Part shown: one piece after another, positions 7,189 through 14,339 of the stretch | Layout of the letters: every line of letters begins with the position of its first letter | Numbering within the stretch: the stretch's first letter is position 1 | NCBI GenBank assembly: GCA_031278135.1 | Contig: JAITKY010000145.1 | Location: forward strand, 1-14,657 | Direction: 5' to 3' | Source: Prevotellaceae bacterium | Lineage (GTDB): Bacteria > Bacteroidota > Bacteroidia > Bacteroidales > UBA932 | Length of the DNA stretch: 14,657 bases | Program-made: the position numbers and the translations under genes | Notes under the pieces: model-generated | Seen by the model: only the letters and a program-made list of their open reading frames with translations | Told to the model about the DNA's origin: nothing | The model's database searches: none

Positions 7189-7470
7189 GTGAATAAAAGA
7201 TTGTTGAAATATTGTAAAAACAAATACATTGTCACTATTACGACATTTTTTGTGTGGATAATGTTTTTCGACGATATCACTGTCCCAAAATGGTATAAAC
7301 AAAAAAGGAACAACACGAAAATACTCGAAGAGATAGAATTGTTGGACAAGAAAACTATAGAACTGGAACAACGTCTTAAATATAAGAATGATAAGGACAG
7401 TATAGAAAAATTTGCACGCGAAAATTACTATATGAAACGAAATAACGAAACGATATATATATTTGATTGA
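7189..7470 (+). CDS. FtsB/DivIC-like septum formation initiator
   Basis: This 93-residue single-pass membrane protein resembles the FtsB/DivIC family of the divisome. A short basic cytoplasmic start, MNKRLLKYCKNK, precedes one hydrophobic segment (about 13-29). A coiled coil follows (about 38-66: ILEEIELLDKKTIELEQRLK). The family C-terminal motif then reads IEKFARENYYMKRNNETIYI (72-91), comparable to the FAREKYxMKxPxExIYxI pattern. It starts at GTG, 4 bases after the OmpA-lipoprotein stop, and overlaps cvpA by 8 bases, so expression is probably coupled. In this phylum such a gene is usually the only FtsB/DivIC homologue, but here it sits in an envelope cluster rather than beside eno. The family is assigned on architecture plus the tail motif; it is a good but not certain match. 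Confidence 0.8.
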   Translation: MNKRLLKYCKNKYIVTITTFFVWIMFFDDITVPKWYKQKRNNTKILEEIELLDKKTIELEQRLKYKNDKDSIEKFARENYYMKRNNETIYIFD

Positions 7471-7954
7471 TTTGGAGAATTTTTCGGTTTTTGATATAAT
7501 TTTTGCAATAGCGCTTACAGTATCTGTAATCAGCGGATTTATAAGGGGATTTGTGCGACAACTGCTTGGTTTGGCGGGTATTTTTGTCGGGACCTATTGC
7601 GCATATAAACTGTCGTTGAGATTGACCGCATGGTGGCACGGTCATTTCGATGTAGACGCCGAAGTGATGAAAATCATTGTGTTCATTATTTTAGTGTCGA
7701 TATTTTACGCCCTCGTGATATGGCTCGCTATTTTGCTGGGCAAATTGTTGAAAATGGCTATGTTGGGATGGATAAACAGACTGTTCGGGATGCTGTTCGG
7801 CGCCATCAAGATTATACTCATCTTCAGCGCTCTGGCTTACGCAATCCACTATCTGAAACTTACTGGCACAGAAATAAATGACATCAACAAATCCGTAACA
7901 TACGAATACCTGATCACAATCGCAAATTCAATATTCTTTTTCTTTTATGAATGA
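7463..7954 (+). CDS. cvpA: CvpA family membrane protein
   Basis: This 163-residue inner-membrane protein has four hydrophobic segments (about 8-24, 30-48, 68-92 and 103-127). The first part, VFDIIFAIALTVSVISGFIR followed by GFVRQLLGLAGIFVGTYCAY, is the CvpA signature of an acidic residue at the start of helix 1 and GxxRGxxxxLxxLAG. CvpA proteins are linked to colicin V production in E. coli and to envelope homeostasis elsewhere; the biochemical role is unknown. There is no ATG near the start: TTG 7463 overlaps the preceding stop by 8 bases (TTGATTGA), and TTG 7472 is the alternative. It is the last gene of the cluster and ends only 16 bases from the convergent helicase gene. Confidence 0.82.
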   Translation: MIDLENFSVFDIIFAIALTVSVISGFIRGFVRQLLGLAGIFVGTYCAYKLSLRLTAWWHGHFDVDAEVMKIIVFIILVSIFYALVIWLAILLGKLLKMAMLGWINRLFGMLFGAIKIILIFSALAYAIHYLKLTGTEINDINKSVTYEYLITIANSIFFFFYE

Positions 7955-7970
7955 ATGCAAAAAATCTGTA

Positions 7971-9371
7971 TCATTTGTGTGTCAAATTGAAATTCACAAG
8001 ATAAAGTTGTTTTGAAGCACGTGTTACAGCCGTATAGAACCATCGTAAATCTTCGAAAGTGAGGTTATTGTCCGCAAAATAAGGGCAATCCAGAAAAACG
8101 CAATCCCATTGCCCACCTTGCGACTTGTGACAAGTAATGGCATATGCAAACTTGATCTGTAAAGCATTGAAAAAAGGGTCTTCCTTTATCGTTTTATATC
8201 TTTGCCGTTTGTTTGCAATATATGCATAGTCTTCGGCGAGGCTGTAAAACAGTTGTTTATTCATTTCGGCGGACAAAGAAGCCGATTCTGTCGCCAAAGT
8301 GTCCAAAATCGCTTTGTTCTCTATCTCAAGATTATTGTAATCGGGAAATTCCAGTATCATATCGGCAAAATGCAGTCCGTAACGTTCCTGATATTTCCTT
8401 ATCCTTCTGATAGTTGCCATATCGCCGTTGGCAATAAAGTCGATTTCCTCCATATCTTCCGGCAACTTGTAATTATTTTTGACCACCATAATCCTGTCGC
8501 CCGAAACAATCTCATCTTCCATATAAAGCACACGGCTTCGTATGCCTTCGTTATATTTGTTTGCTCTTTTATTTGACCTGCAAATGACGATTGTCTCTTC
8601 TTTCCCGTATTTGCCGTATGCATCTGAAATCGCTTCAATTAAATCTGTTCCCGTAATGCTCGCAATATCAGGGAAATCAGTCTTAAATTCGGGAAACCTG
8701 ACATCGTTTGCTTCAATCTGCTTTCTGATGTTCGTTGCGTTGAACAGTATTCCCGATTCATTCGTCTGTCGCACAACCTCTTTCAGTTCCGCTTTCATAC
8801 AATCGCCGTAATATCCAAGCCTTTCGACGTCCAACGCCGGACTCAAATCGAACCCGACAGGCGGAAGTTGTGCACTGTCGCCAACGATGATGACCTTGCA
8901 CCTCGTACCGCTTTTAACATAAGTCATCATGTCTTCCAACAAATCGCCCGAACCGAAAATCGACTGTTCATACGAATTTCCCGATATCATCGATGCCTCA
9001 TCTACCACAAAGACAGTGTTTTTGTACATGTTTGTAGCAATAGAAAACTCCGACTGTTCTTCAATAGACTTTTGCCTGTAAATCTTCTTATGTATAGTAA
9101 ATGCCTGAGAACCTGCGTATGAAGCCAAAACTTTCGCAGCCCGTCCGGTAGGCGCCATCAACACCGTGTTAATCCTTACTTCGTTCAAACTCTGTACCAG
9201 CGCCGCTATGACCGAAGTTTTACCTGTTCCGGCATATCCTTTCAACAAAAAAAACGGCGTTTTCGGGTCGAAAATGAACCGCGAAAGGTCGAAAATCACC
9301 TTTTTTTGGTCTGCCGTCGGAAAAAATTTTAGCCTGCTTTCTATCAGATTAACAATGAGTTCTACATCCAC
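7971..9371 (-). CDS. RecD/Dda-like superfamily 1B DNA helicase
   Basis: This 466-residue ATP-dependent helicase is of the AAA_30 plus UvrD_C_2 type, probably a 5'-3' DNA helicase. The motifs are in order: I KGYAGTGKTS (44-53); Ia APTGRAAKVL (73-82); II VVDEASMI (122-129); III VGDSAQLPPV (163-172); IV ICRSNKRAN (263-271); V YAITCHKSQGGQWD (410-423); and VI WFYTAVTRAS (444-453). It is far shorter than E. coli RecD or RecD2 and has no N-terminal RecD2 extension, so it resembles the compact Dda-type helicases common in Bacteroidota. No recB or recC is nearby. It starts at GTG 9371; a stop three to six codons upstream leaves no ATG. Its likely promoter is at 9428-9435. The biological role (repair, replication restart or recombination) cannot be told from the window. 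Confidence 0.92.
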   Translation of the reverse strand: MDVELIVNLIESRLKFFPTADQKKVIFDLSRFIFDPKTPFFLLKGYAGTGKTSVIAALVQSLNEVRINTVLMAPTGRAAKVLASYAGSQAFTIHKKIYRQKSIEEQSEFSIATNMYKNTVFVVDEASMISGNSYEQSIFGSGDLLEDMMTYVKSGTRCKVIIVGDSAQLPPVGFDLSPALDVERLGYYGDCMKAELKEVVRQTNESGILFNATNIRKQIEANDVRFPEFKTDFPDIASITGTDLIEAISDAYGKYGKEETIVICRSNKRANKYNEGIRSRVLYMEDEIVSGDRIMVVKNNYKLPEDMEEIDFIANGDMATIRRIRKYQERYGLHFADMILEFPDYNNLEIENKAILDTLATESASLSAEMNKQLFYSLAEDYAYIANKRQRYKTIKEDPFFNALQIKFAYAITCHKSQGGQWDCVFLDCPYFADNNLTFEDLRWFYTAVTRASKQLYLVNFNLTHK

Positions 9372-9417
9372 GAGAAAAAAATTAATTCAAAAAGAATACT
9401 ATTCATTTATTTTTTTA

Positions 9418-9425
9418 TAACTTTG
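9418..9425 (+). promoter_or_regulatory. -7 promoter element for the 9491-11476 operon
   Basis: TAACTTTG matches TAnnTTTG exactly and is followed by CGC. Transcription would start near 9432, about 60 bases before ATG 9491. No clear -33 TTTG is visible. It nearly touches the opposite-facing element at 9428-9435. Confidence 0.65.
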
Positions 9426-9427
9426 CG

Positions 9428-9435
9428 CAAATATA
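9428..9435 (-). promoter_or_regulatory. -7 promoter element for the helicase gene
   Basis: On the minus strand this reads TATATTTG, an exact TAnnTTTG match, placing the transcript start near 9421 and giving a leader of about 50 bases before GTG 9371. The DNA is very AT-rich, so a chance match is possible. No good -33 element is visible. Confidence 0.5.
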
Positions 9436-9490
9436 ATTAAAAATTTTTTGATAAAGATAAAAATATAATAAGTAATTCAAATATAAAGTA

Positions 9491-10096
9491 ATGAAAACTA
9501 TTATTCAAGTTATTCTGGGCGTTATCGTCATTGTTTTAGTCTATTTGTTATACGATAGTTTAATGGATCCTATCCGTTTTAACAAAGCAGTCGAATACCG
9601 TAAAGATCTTGTGGTTCAGCGATTAAAGGATATTCGTGAACTGCAGGTCGCTTATAAAGACAATTATGGTCGATATAGCGGAGGTTTTGACACTTTAATC
9701 AACTTCTACAAGTACGACAGTCTGAAAATCATCAAACAGGTCGGTTCCTGGGACGATTCACTCGCTGTTGCTAAAAAGTTGGTTTACACCGATACTATAA
9801 GAGTTGCGGTGAAAGATACTCTGTTCAAAAGGGTTGCAGGGTTCAATATTGATTCTCTCGCTTATGTTCCTGTTGTGAATGAGGCGTTTCAGTTGTACGC
9901 AATTTCGTACCTGTCGATTTCGAAAGTCATTATTCCGCTGTTTGAGGCAAGTGTCCACAATGATGTCTATCTCAAAGGATTGGACAGGCAGGCGATTGTT
10001 AATCTCAATGATGAACAGAGAAACATGAACAAATATCCGGGGTTGAAAGTCGGAAGCATAACTCAGCCGAACAACAACGCAGGTAACTGGGAATAA
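9491..10096 (+). CDS. Membrane-anchored protein of unknown function
   Basis: I do not recognise a named domain in this 201-residue protein. It has one N-terminal hydrophobic helix (about 4-21, IIQVILGVIVIVLVYLLYD) that would anchor it in the inner membrane with the rest facing the periplasm. The body begins with RFNKAVEYRKDLVVQRLKDI (28-47) and ELQVAYKDNYGRYSGGFDTL (49-68). This resembles the start of pseudopilin-like or assembly-type proteins in which a membrane helix is followed by a helix and a YGRYxxxxDxL segment, but the prepilin cleavage site is absent. The rest is mixed alpha/beta. It is the first gene of a likely operon with DUF3822 and rsmD, 28 bases before the DUF3822 start. I recall a similar gene order in other Bacteroidota, so it is probably a conserved phylum-specific protein. 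Confidence 0.85.
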   Translation: MKTIIQVILGVIVIVLVYLLYDSLMDPIRFNKAVEYRKDLVVQRLKDIRELQVAYKDNYGRYSGGFDTLINFYKYDSLKIIKQVGSWDDSLAVAKKLVYTDTIRVAVKDTLFKRVAGFNIDSLAYVPVVNEAFQLYAISYLSISKVIIPLFEASVHNDVYLKGLDRQAIVNLNDEQRNMNKYPGLKVGSITQPNNNAGNWE

Positions 10097-10124
10097 AGAA
10101 ATTAAATCAACAAATAGAGATTAA

Positions 10125-10949
10125 ATGCAGTCAAGCATTGATTATGTTGATAGAAGTTATTGTTTAACAGCGAATAAAGATTACAGATTATCCATTCAGG
10201 TAAGCCTGAATGGATTTTCTTTCTGCATCTATAATCCAGATAAACATAAACACGTAGTGTTGAAAAATTTCCCGTATTCCGAAAATGTCGCCGACATCAA
10301 TCTTTGGCTGAAGGAAATCAACCGGATAGCCGAAAGTATGACAGCCGACATCGCCGCCATCAAAACTTCTGTCAAATGTTTGTTTATATCGCGGAAAAAT
10401 GTTCTGATACCAAAGAATATCTTTTCGGCAAACAGTATCGGGTCGTATATCTCGTTTTTCTTCCAACTCGACGAATTCGATGAGATTCATTATCAGTATA
10501 TTCCCGAAATCGAAGGCTACTGTTGCTTTGCTTTGCCAAGTCCCATAGTATCAAAAATCATCTCTCGGTTCGGCAAATCAGATTTTTACAGTCAATCGTA
10601 TCAGATAATCCGCCGAACGAAAAATTACGGCACGGGAATGAGTATTGTTTTTTGCGATAACTTCATGGATATAAGCATCTTTAAGAACAATAAACTCGTT
10701 CTGAACAATTTTTTCGAAATATTCGACATTAAAGATATAATCTATTTTGTTTCAAGTATTTCCGATAAATTTGCCGTTAAAGACATACCTATATATATGT
10801 CGGGAAATATTTCGAACAGCGAAATCAAAAAACTGAAAAAGTTTTTTCCATCAATCGTTCAGGAACAAAACCGGGAAATATCGTTGTTGCTTGGCTCCGA
10901 AGTTTCGACTAAATACTACAATTTGTTGTCGTTACAGGAATGCGAATAA
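10125..10949 (+). CDS. DUF3822 family protein
   Basis: This 274-residue protein of unknown function matches the DUF3822 family in its start, SIDYVDRSYCLTANKDYRLSIQ (key residues D10, Y12, L14, R21, L22, S23), in its length and in its place directly before rsmD. The order of beta-rich segments (YRLSIQVSLNGFSFCIYN near the start, then GTGMSIVFCDNFMDISIFKN at about 169-188) suggests two similar halves, as in actin-like ATPase folds; that is my inference. There is no signal peptide and no membrane helix, so it is cytoplasmic. Its last 10 bases overlap rsmD, pointing to translational coupling. Whether it has any part in ribosome methylation is unknown. The first part is close to a plain ATG start with A-rich upstream sequence, normal for the phylum. 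Confidence 0.82.
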   Translation: MQSSIDYVDRSYCLTANKDYRLSIQVSLNGFSFCIYNPDKHKHVVLKNFPYSENVADINLWLKEINRIAESMTADIAAIKTSVKCLFISRKNVLIPKNIFSANSIGSYISFFFQLDEFDEIHYQYIPEIEGYCCFALPSPIVSKIISRFGKSDFYSQSYQIIRRTKNYGTGMSIVFCDNFMDISIFKNNKLVLNNFFEIFDIKDIIYFVSSISDKFAVKDIPIYMSGNISNSEIKKLKKFFPSIVQEQNREISLLLGSEVSTKYYNLLSLQECE

Positions 10950-11476
10950 TCAGCGGACAATATAAGGGACGGTTGTTGCCTGTCGTGCCTAAGGGTTTTA
11001 AAGCCCGACCGACTACGGATTTCGCCAAAGAAAATCTGTTCAATATTCTGGAAAATTCGTTCGACATAAGCGCTGTTAAGGTTCTCGATCTTTTCGCCGG
11101 AACAGGCGGAATATCATACGAATTCGCTTCGAGAGGAAGCGCGCATGTCGATGCTGTAGAAATCGAGCCATTGCATTTCAACTACATCAAAAAAACTTCC
11201 GAAACGCTGGATTTTAAACAGATACACGTCATTCGTAACGATTCTTTCCGTTTCCTCAAATTTTGTAGCGAATCGTACGACATCATCTTCGCCGACCCTC
11301 CATACACAAACAGACAAATAGCATTGATACCCAAATTAGTCGCCGAAAATAATCTGCTGAACGAGGGCGGATGTCTGATTGTCGAACATTCGGCAAGCGA
11401 CAACTTTTCAGATGTCGAAGGTTTTACGCAACAACGACGATATGGCAGCGTAAACTTCTCGTTTTTCGATTTTTAA
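10940..11476 (+). CDS. rsmD: 16S rRNA (guanine(966)-N2)-methyltransferase RsmD
   Basis: This 178-residue SAM-dependent enzyme methylates G966 of 16S rRNA in the assembled small-subunit head. It starts MRIISGQYKGRLL, followed by the family stretch RPTTDFAKENLFNIL (23-37). The SAM-binding motif I is VLDLFAGTGGIS (48-59), motif II acid E74 is in AVEIE, and the catalytic motif IV is FADPPY (117-122), typical of N2/N6 amino methyltransferases. Length is close to the usual 180-200 residues. The start codon lies inside the end of DUF3822 (10-base overlap). No intrinsic terminator for the plus strand is seen before the convergent fusA2-type gene. Confidence 0.95.
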   Translation: MRIISGQYKGRLLPVVPKGFKARPTTDFAKENLFNILENSFDISAVKVLDLFAGTGGISYEFASRGSAHVDAVEIEPLHFNYIKKTSETLDFKQIHVIRNDSFRFLKFCSESYDIIFADPPYTNRQIALIPKLVAENNLLNEGGCLIVEHSASDNFSDVEGFTQQRRYGSVNFSFFDF

Positions 11477-11564
11477 CTTATAACAATTGTTTCCCGCAAA
11501 GACGAAATAACACTTGTTCAGGAGAATATCCCCCCTCTCTTTTAACCTTATTTTTAAAGATTTA

Positions 11565-11596
11565 CGTGGATTTTTCCACGATCTGCGTGAATCTGC
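11565..11596. repeat. Short hairpin with ATCTGCGTGAATCTGC phrase
   Basis: CGTGGA (11565-11570) and TCCACG (11575-11580) form a perfect six-base stem with a T4 loop. The next bases read ATCTGCGTGAATCTGC (11581-11596), with ATCTGC repeated. No T-run follows, so it is a poor terminator. Phrases of this kind recur between genes in Bacteroidota genomes as I remember them, so it may be one copy of a dispersed intergenic repeat. Confidence 0.5.
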
Positions 11597-11605
11597 ATAC
11601 CCTCC

Positions 11606-11655
11606 AAAAAAAACCTTGCTTTTGTATTTCAAAAAAATGAAACTAAAAAGCAAGG
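11606..11655 (-). terminator. Intrinsic terminator of the fusA2-type gene
   Basis: On the minus strand the stem CCTTGCTTTT (11655-11646) pairs perfectly with AAAAGCAAGG (11623-11614), with a few more pairs towards the loop. It is followed by eight Ts (11613-11606). It lies 29 bases after the gene's stop. On the plus strand the stem is followed by As, so it would not stop rsmD transcripts. Confidence 0.88.
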
Positions 11656-11683
11656 AATAAAAACAAAAAAAAACAAAAATTCA

Positions 11684-13837
11684 TTATTCGTCTTTTTCTT
11701 CGGCTTCGTATGCCTTCAACAGTTTTTCCTGAACATCGGCAGGAACCTGTTGATAATCGGCGAATTTCATTGTGAATGTCGCACTCCCCGAAGTCAAAGA
11801 ACTGAGAGATGTCGAATACTTGTACATCTCTGCCAAAGGCACTCTGGCTTTGATAACTTCGAATCCGCTATCGCTTTCCATACCTTCGATGATTGCTCGG
11901 CGGTTCTGCATGTCGCTCATGACGTCGCCCATATATTCCGATGGTACGTAGATATTTACATTATATATCGGTTCCATGATTTTTGGACCGGCTTTCTTGA
12001 ACCCTTCTTTAAATGCGTTACGTCCGGCAAGCCTGAACGACAATTCGTTCGAATCGACGGGGTGCATTTTTCCGTCGTACACAATCACGCGAATATCACG
12101 GGCATAGGAACCGGTGAGAGGTCCTTCTTCCATTTTTTCCATTATACCTTTTAATATAGCAGGCATAAACCGTGCGTCGATAGAGCCGCCGACGATACTG
12201 TTGTAGTAAATGAGTTTTCCGCCCCATTCCAGATCGATTTCTTCCTTTCCTCTGGCGCTGAATTTGAGTTCCCTGCCTTCGAGTTTCAATGTCGCCATAT
12301 CGGGAGCGCCTTCGATATGCGGCTCGATAACGATGTGAACCTCGCCGAATTGCCCTGCTCCACCCGACTGTTTTTTATGACGGTAATCGGCAAGGGCGGT
12401 TTTTGTAATTGTCTCCCGATAAGGGATTTTCGGTGCAAACAACTCGATATCTATTTTGTGGTTGTTGAGGAGTTCCCATTTAAGGATGTTAATATGGTGT
12501 TCTCCTTGACCACTGAGTATTGTCTGTTTCAATTCTTTGGAATATTCGACAATCAAAGTCGGGTCTTCCTGATGTGCACGGTGCAGAAGTTCACTGAGTT
12601 TTTCGTCTTCGCTTTCGTTTTTGGCTTTGACTGCCGTGCGGAATTTTGGGTCAGGAAAGATTATCGGAACAAATTTCCAGTCGGTTCCTGCGTTCAGAGT
12701 TTGATTTGTCTTCGTATTTTTCAACTTGACTGTACATCCCAAATCGCCTGCGACCATTTCCGCTACTTTTTCCCGTTTTTTTCCTGCAGAAGCGAACAGG
12801 CTCGACAAACGTTCCTTCGTATCGTTGGTAGCGTTCACCATGTCCATTCCTTCTTTTATGATTCCCGACACCACTCTGAAGTAACTCACTTCGCCGATAT
12901 GTTGCTCAACAGAGGTCTTATATACAAATATTGATGCGGGACCGTTCGCGTCGCATGGGACTTCGATGCCGGTTTCCGTAACAAACACGTTTCCGTTGTC
13001 GGGATAAGGCGCTACGTTGGTGATAAAATCCATCAACCGTTTCGTTCCGATATCTTTTTTTGCGGATAAACAGAACACCGGAAACGCACTTCGTGTCTTG
13101 ATTCCCAACGACAAGCCTTTCAGAATTTCGTCTTCGGAAAGTTCGCCTTTGTCGAAAAATATTTCCATTAAAGATTCGTCGTGTTCAGCCGCCGATTCGA
13201 CTAACGAGTTATGATATTCGGCTGCTCTGTCGGCTTCGGCTACCGGAATTTCGTTTTCTACTCTTGTCCCGTTATCGTCTTTGAAGGTGTAATACTTCAT
13301 TTTCAGCACATCGACAAAACCGTCGAACCCGCTACCCACCGATAATGGATATTGAATAATAACAACGCGGTTTCCGAATGACTGTTTCAGCGATTCGACA
13401 GTTGCTTCCCAATTCGCCTTTTCGTGGTCTAACTGATTGACTGCCACAATTACGGGCTTTTGATTTTTATCAGCCCACCGGCTCAATGTCCGTGTCCCGA
13501 TTTCCACTCCCGCCTGAGCGTTAATGGTTAATACACAGGTATCAGCGACTTTCATTGCGGAGATAACTCCATTGACAAAATCGTCGGCTCCCGGAGTATC
13601 GACTATATTCAACTTGTGCCCATTATATTCTGTATATAAGGGCGTTGAATATATCGACCGTTTATACAACTGTTCCACTTCGGTATAGTCGGAAATTGTG
13701 TTTTTTGCGTCCACGCTTCCTCTCCGGTCTATTACTTTTCCTTCGAACATCATGGCTTCAGCCAAAGTTGTCTTGCCCGAACCGGCACTACCAAGTAGAA
13801 CAATGTTTTTAATCTGATTCGTCGTATATGTTTTCAT
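11684..13837 (-). CDS. fusA2: EF-G2-type elongation factor G paralogue with altered GTPase site
   Basis: This 717-residue protein has all five EF-G domains but an unusual G domain. G1 is GSAGSGKTT (16-24) instead of AHIDAGKTT. Switch I reads EQLYKRSI in place of EQERGITI. G3 is DTPGADDF (80-87), so the catalytic histidine of DTPGHVDF is alanine (A84). G4 is NQLD (134-137). Domains III-V are well kept: SGQGEHHINILKWEL, KKQSGGAGQFGEVH, YDGKMHPVDSNE with the domain IV tip histidine, and EYMGDVMSDMQNRRA. It matches the Bacteroides EF-G2 type, which is reported to support translocation without GTPase activity during carbon starvation and gut colonisation. The role here is inferred by homology. The canonical fusA is expected elsewhere, usually with the ribosomal protein genes. 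The gene stands alone, with its own promoter, a leader of about 80 bases and a terminator. Confidence 0.9.
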   Translation of the reverse strand: MKTYTTNQIKNIVLLGSAGSGKTTLAEAMMFEGKVIDRRGSVDAKNTISDYTEVEQLYKRSIYSTPLYTEYNGHKLNIVDTPGADDFVNGVISAMKVADTCVLTINAQAGVEIGTRTLSRWADKNQKPVIVAVNQLDHEKANWEATVESLKQSFGNRVVIIQYPLSVGSGFDGFVDVLKMKYYTFKDDNGTRVENEIPVAEADRAAEYHNSLVESAAEHDESLMEIFFDKGELSEDEILKGLSLGIKTRSAFPVFCLSAKKDIGTKRLMDFITNVAPYPDNGNVFVTETGIEVPCDANGPASIFVYKTSVEQHIGEVSYFRVVSGIIKEGMDMVNATNDTKERLSSLFASAGKKREKVAEMVAGDLGCTVKLKNTKTNQTLNAGTDWKFVPIIFPDPKFRTAVKAKNESEDEKLSELLHRAHQEDPTLIVEYSKELKQTILSGQGEHHINILKWELLNNHKIDIELFAPKIPYRETITKTALADYRHKKQSGGAGQFGEVHIVIEPHIEGAPDMATLKLEGRELKFSARGKEEIDLEWGGKLIYYNSIVGGSIDARFMPAILKGIMEKMEEGPLTGSYARDIRVIVYDGKMHPVDSNELSFRLAGRNAFKEGFKKAGPKIMEPIYNVNIYVPSEYMGDVMSDMQNRRAIIEGMESDSGFEVIKARVPLAEMYKYSTSLSSLTSGSATFTMKFADYQQVPADVQEKLLKAYEAEEKDE

Positions 13838-13921
13838 ATATCTTATAAAAGTTAAAAAAATTACATTTATATTATTAAATTATACCAAATTACATTAAAT
13901 ATTAATACCTTTTTAAGCCCT

Positions 13922-13950
13922 CAAAATTATAAAAAATATCAACCGACAAA
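13922..13950 (-). promoter_or_regulatory. Promoter of the fusA2-type gene
   Basis: On the minus strand TTTG (13950-13947) and TAATTTTG (13929-13922) match the -33 and -7 elements of Bacteroidota promoters, with 17 bases between them. This is the only place in the window where both elements are exact. Transcription would start near 13916, giving a leader of about 80 bases before ATG 13837. Confidence 0.6.
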
Positions 13951-14173
13951 ACTTTTTTTTTCAGTTTACAAAGATTTTTATAACATACTGTCTGTAATAT
14001 GTCCGTTAATATTATGATTCACAGAATGATTCGTATTCAAAATTTCATTGTAATTTTTTTGATTTTTTTTTATGAAAATGGTATTTTTACGAAAAAACAT
14101 CCGTGTCGATGATGAAAAAACACATTTTTTGCAAAAAATTTCAACTTTTTTATGGCAATTTTACGGCTAAATA
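13951..14173. other. AT-rich upstream region with dyads and phased A/T tracts
   Basis: I see no gene here. Dyad-like sequences include ACATA (13983-13987) with TATGT (13998-14002), and ATGATTC (14014-14020), ACA, GAATGAT (14024-14030), an imperfect palindrome. Runs of six to nine A or T recur from 14054 to 14150, mostly spaced about 8-12 or 19-23 bases apart, which predicts bent DNA. ATTTTTTGCAAAAAAT (14124-14139) is a perfect 16-base palindrome. The region lies just upstream of the fusA2 promoter and could bind regulators; that is inference. Confidence 0.4.
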
Positions 14174-14314
14174 TTATTTTGAGGCACTATTGGGCATAGA
14201 CCTATTCCAGATATAACTCCGAACTACAGTATCTTCTATATTTCTCCTCATTAGATCACTTTCAGCAACCAACTGCGCAACACAATTGCCGCTATTGTAA
14301 CCGGAAAAAGCCAT
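14174..14314 (-). CDS. Possible small protein, 46 residues, unknown
   Basis: This ATG-to-TAA frame encodes MAFSGYNSGNCVAQLVAESD and continues with LMRRNIEDTVVRSYIWNRSM before ending PNSASK. Its composition looks protein-like (mixed charges, one Cys, two Tyr, one Trp) and less AT-biased than the surrounding DNA, but I recognise no family. It has no signal peptide or membrane helix. The preceding sequence TACAGTAATAAA is A-rich, acceptable for Bacteroidota initiation. It follows the Rpn-like remnant on the same strand by 25 bases, so it could equally be a decayed piece of a mobile element. I regard it as a candidate only. Confidence 0.3.
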   Translation of the reverse strand: MAFSGYNSGNCVAQLVAESDLMRRNIEDTVVRSYIWNRSMPNSASK

Positions 14315-14339
14315 TTTATTACTGTATCCATCCCTCTTG

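Noticed and set aside
11482..11491. AACAATTGTT palindrome just after rsmD
   Set aside because: Short AT-rich palindromes are expected by chance here; no T-run, so not a terminator.
12317..12934. 205-codon plus-strand ORF inside the EF-G2-type gene
   Set aside because: It is antisense to a strongly conserved gene and its translation is rich in F, C and R with no recognisable domain; treated as a shadow.
14072..14170. 32-residue plus-strand ORF starting MKMVFLRKNIRVDDEK
   Set aside because: It is composed mainly of the A/T tracts of the control region and resembles no known peptide.
14251..14331. 26-residue hydrophobic ORF (MDTVIKWLFPVTIAAIVLRS...) on the minus strand, stop overlapping an ATG
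   Set aside because: It looks like a small membrane peptide or type I toxin, but it overlaps the longer 46-residue frame, has a poorly spaced ribosome-binding sequence and no antisense RNA promoter that I can identify.
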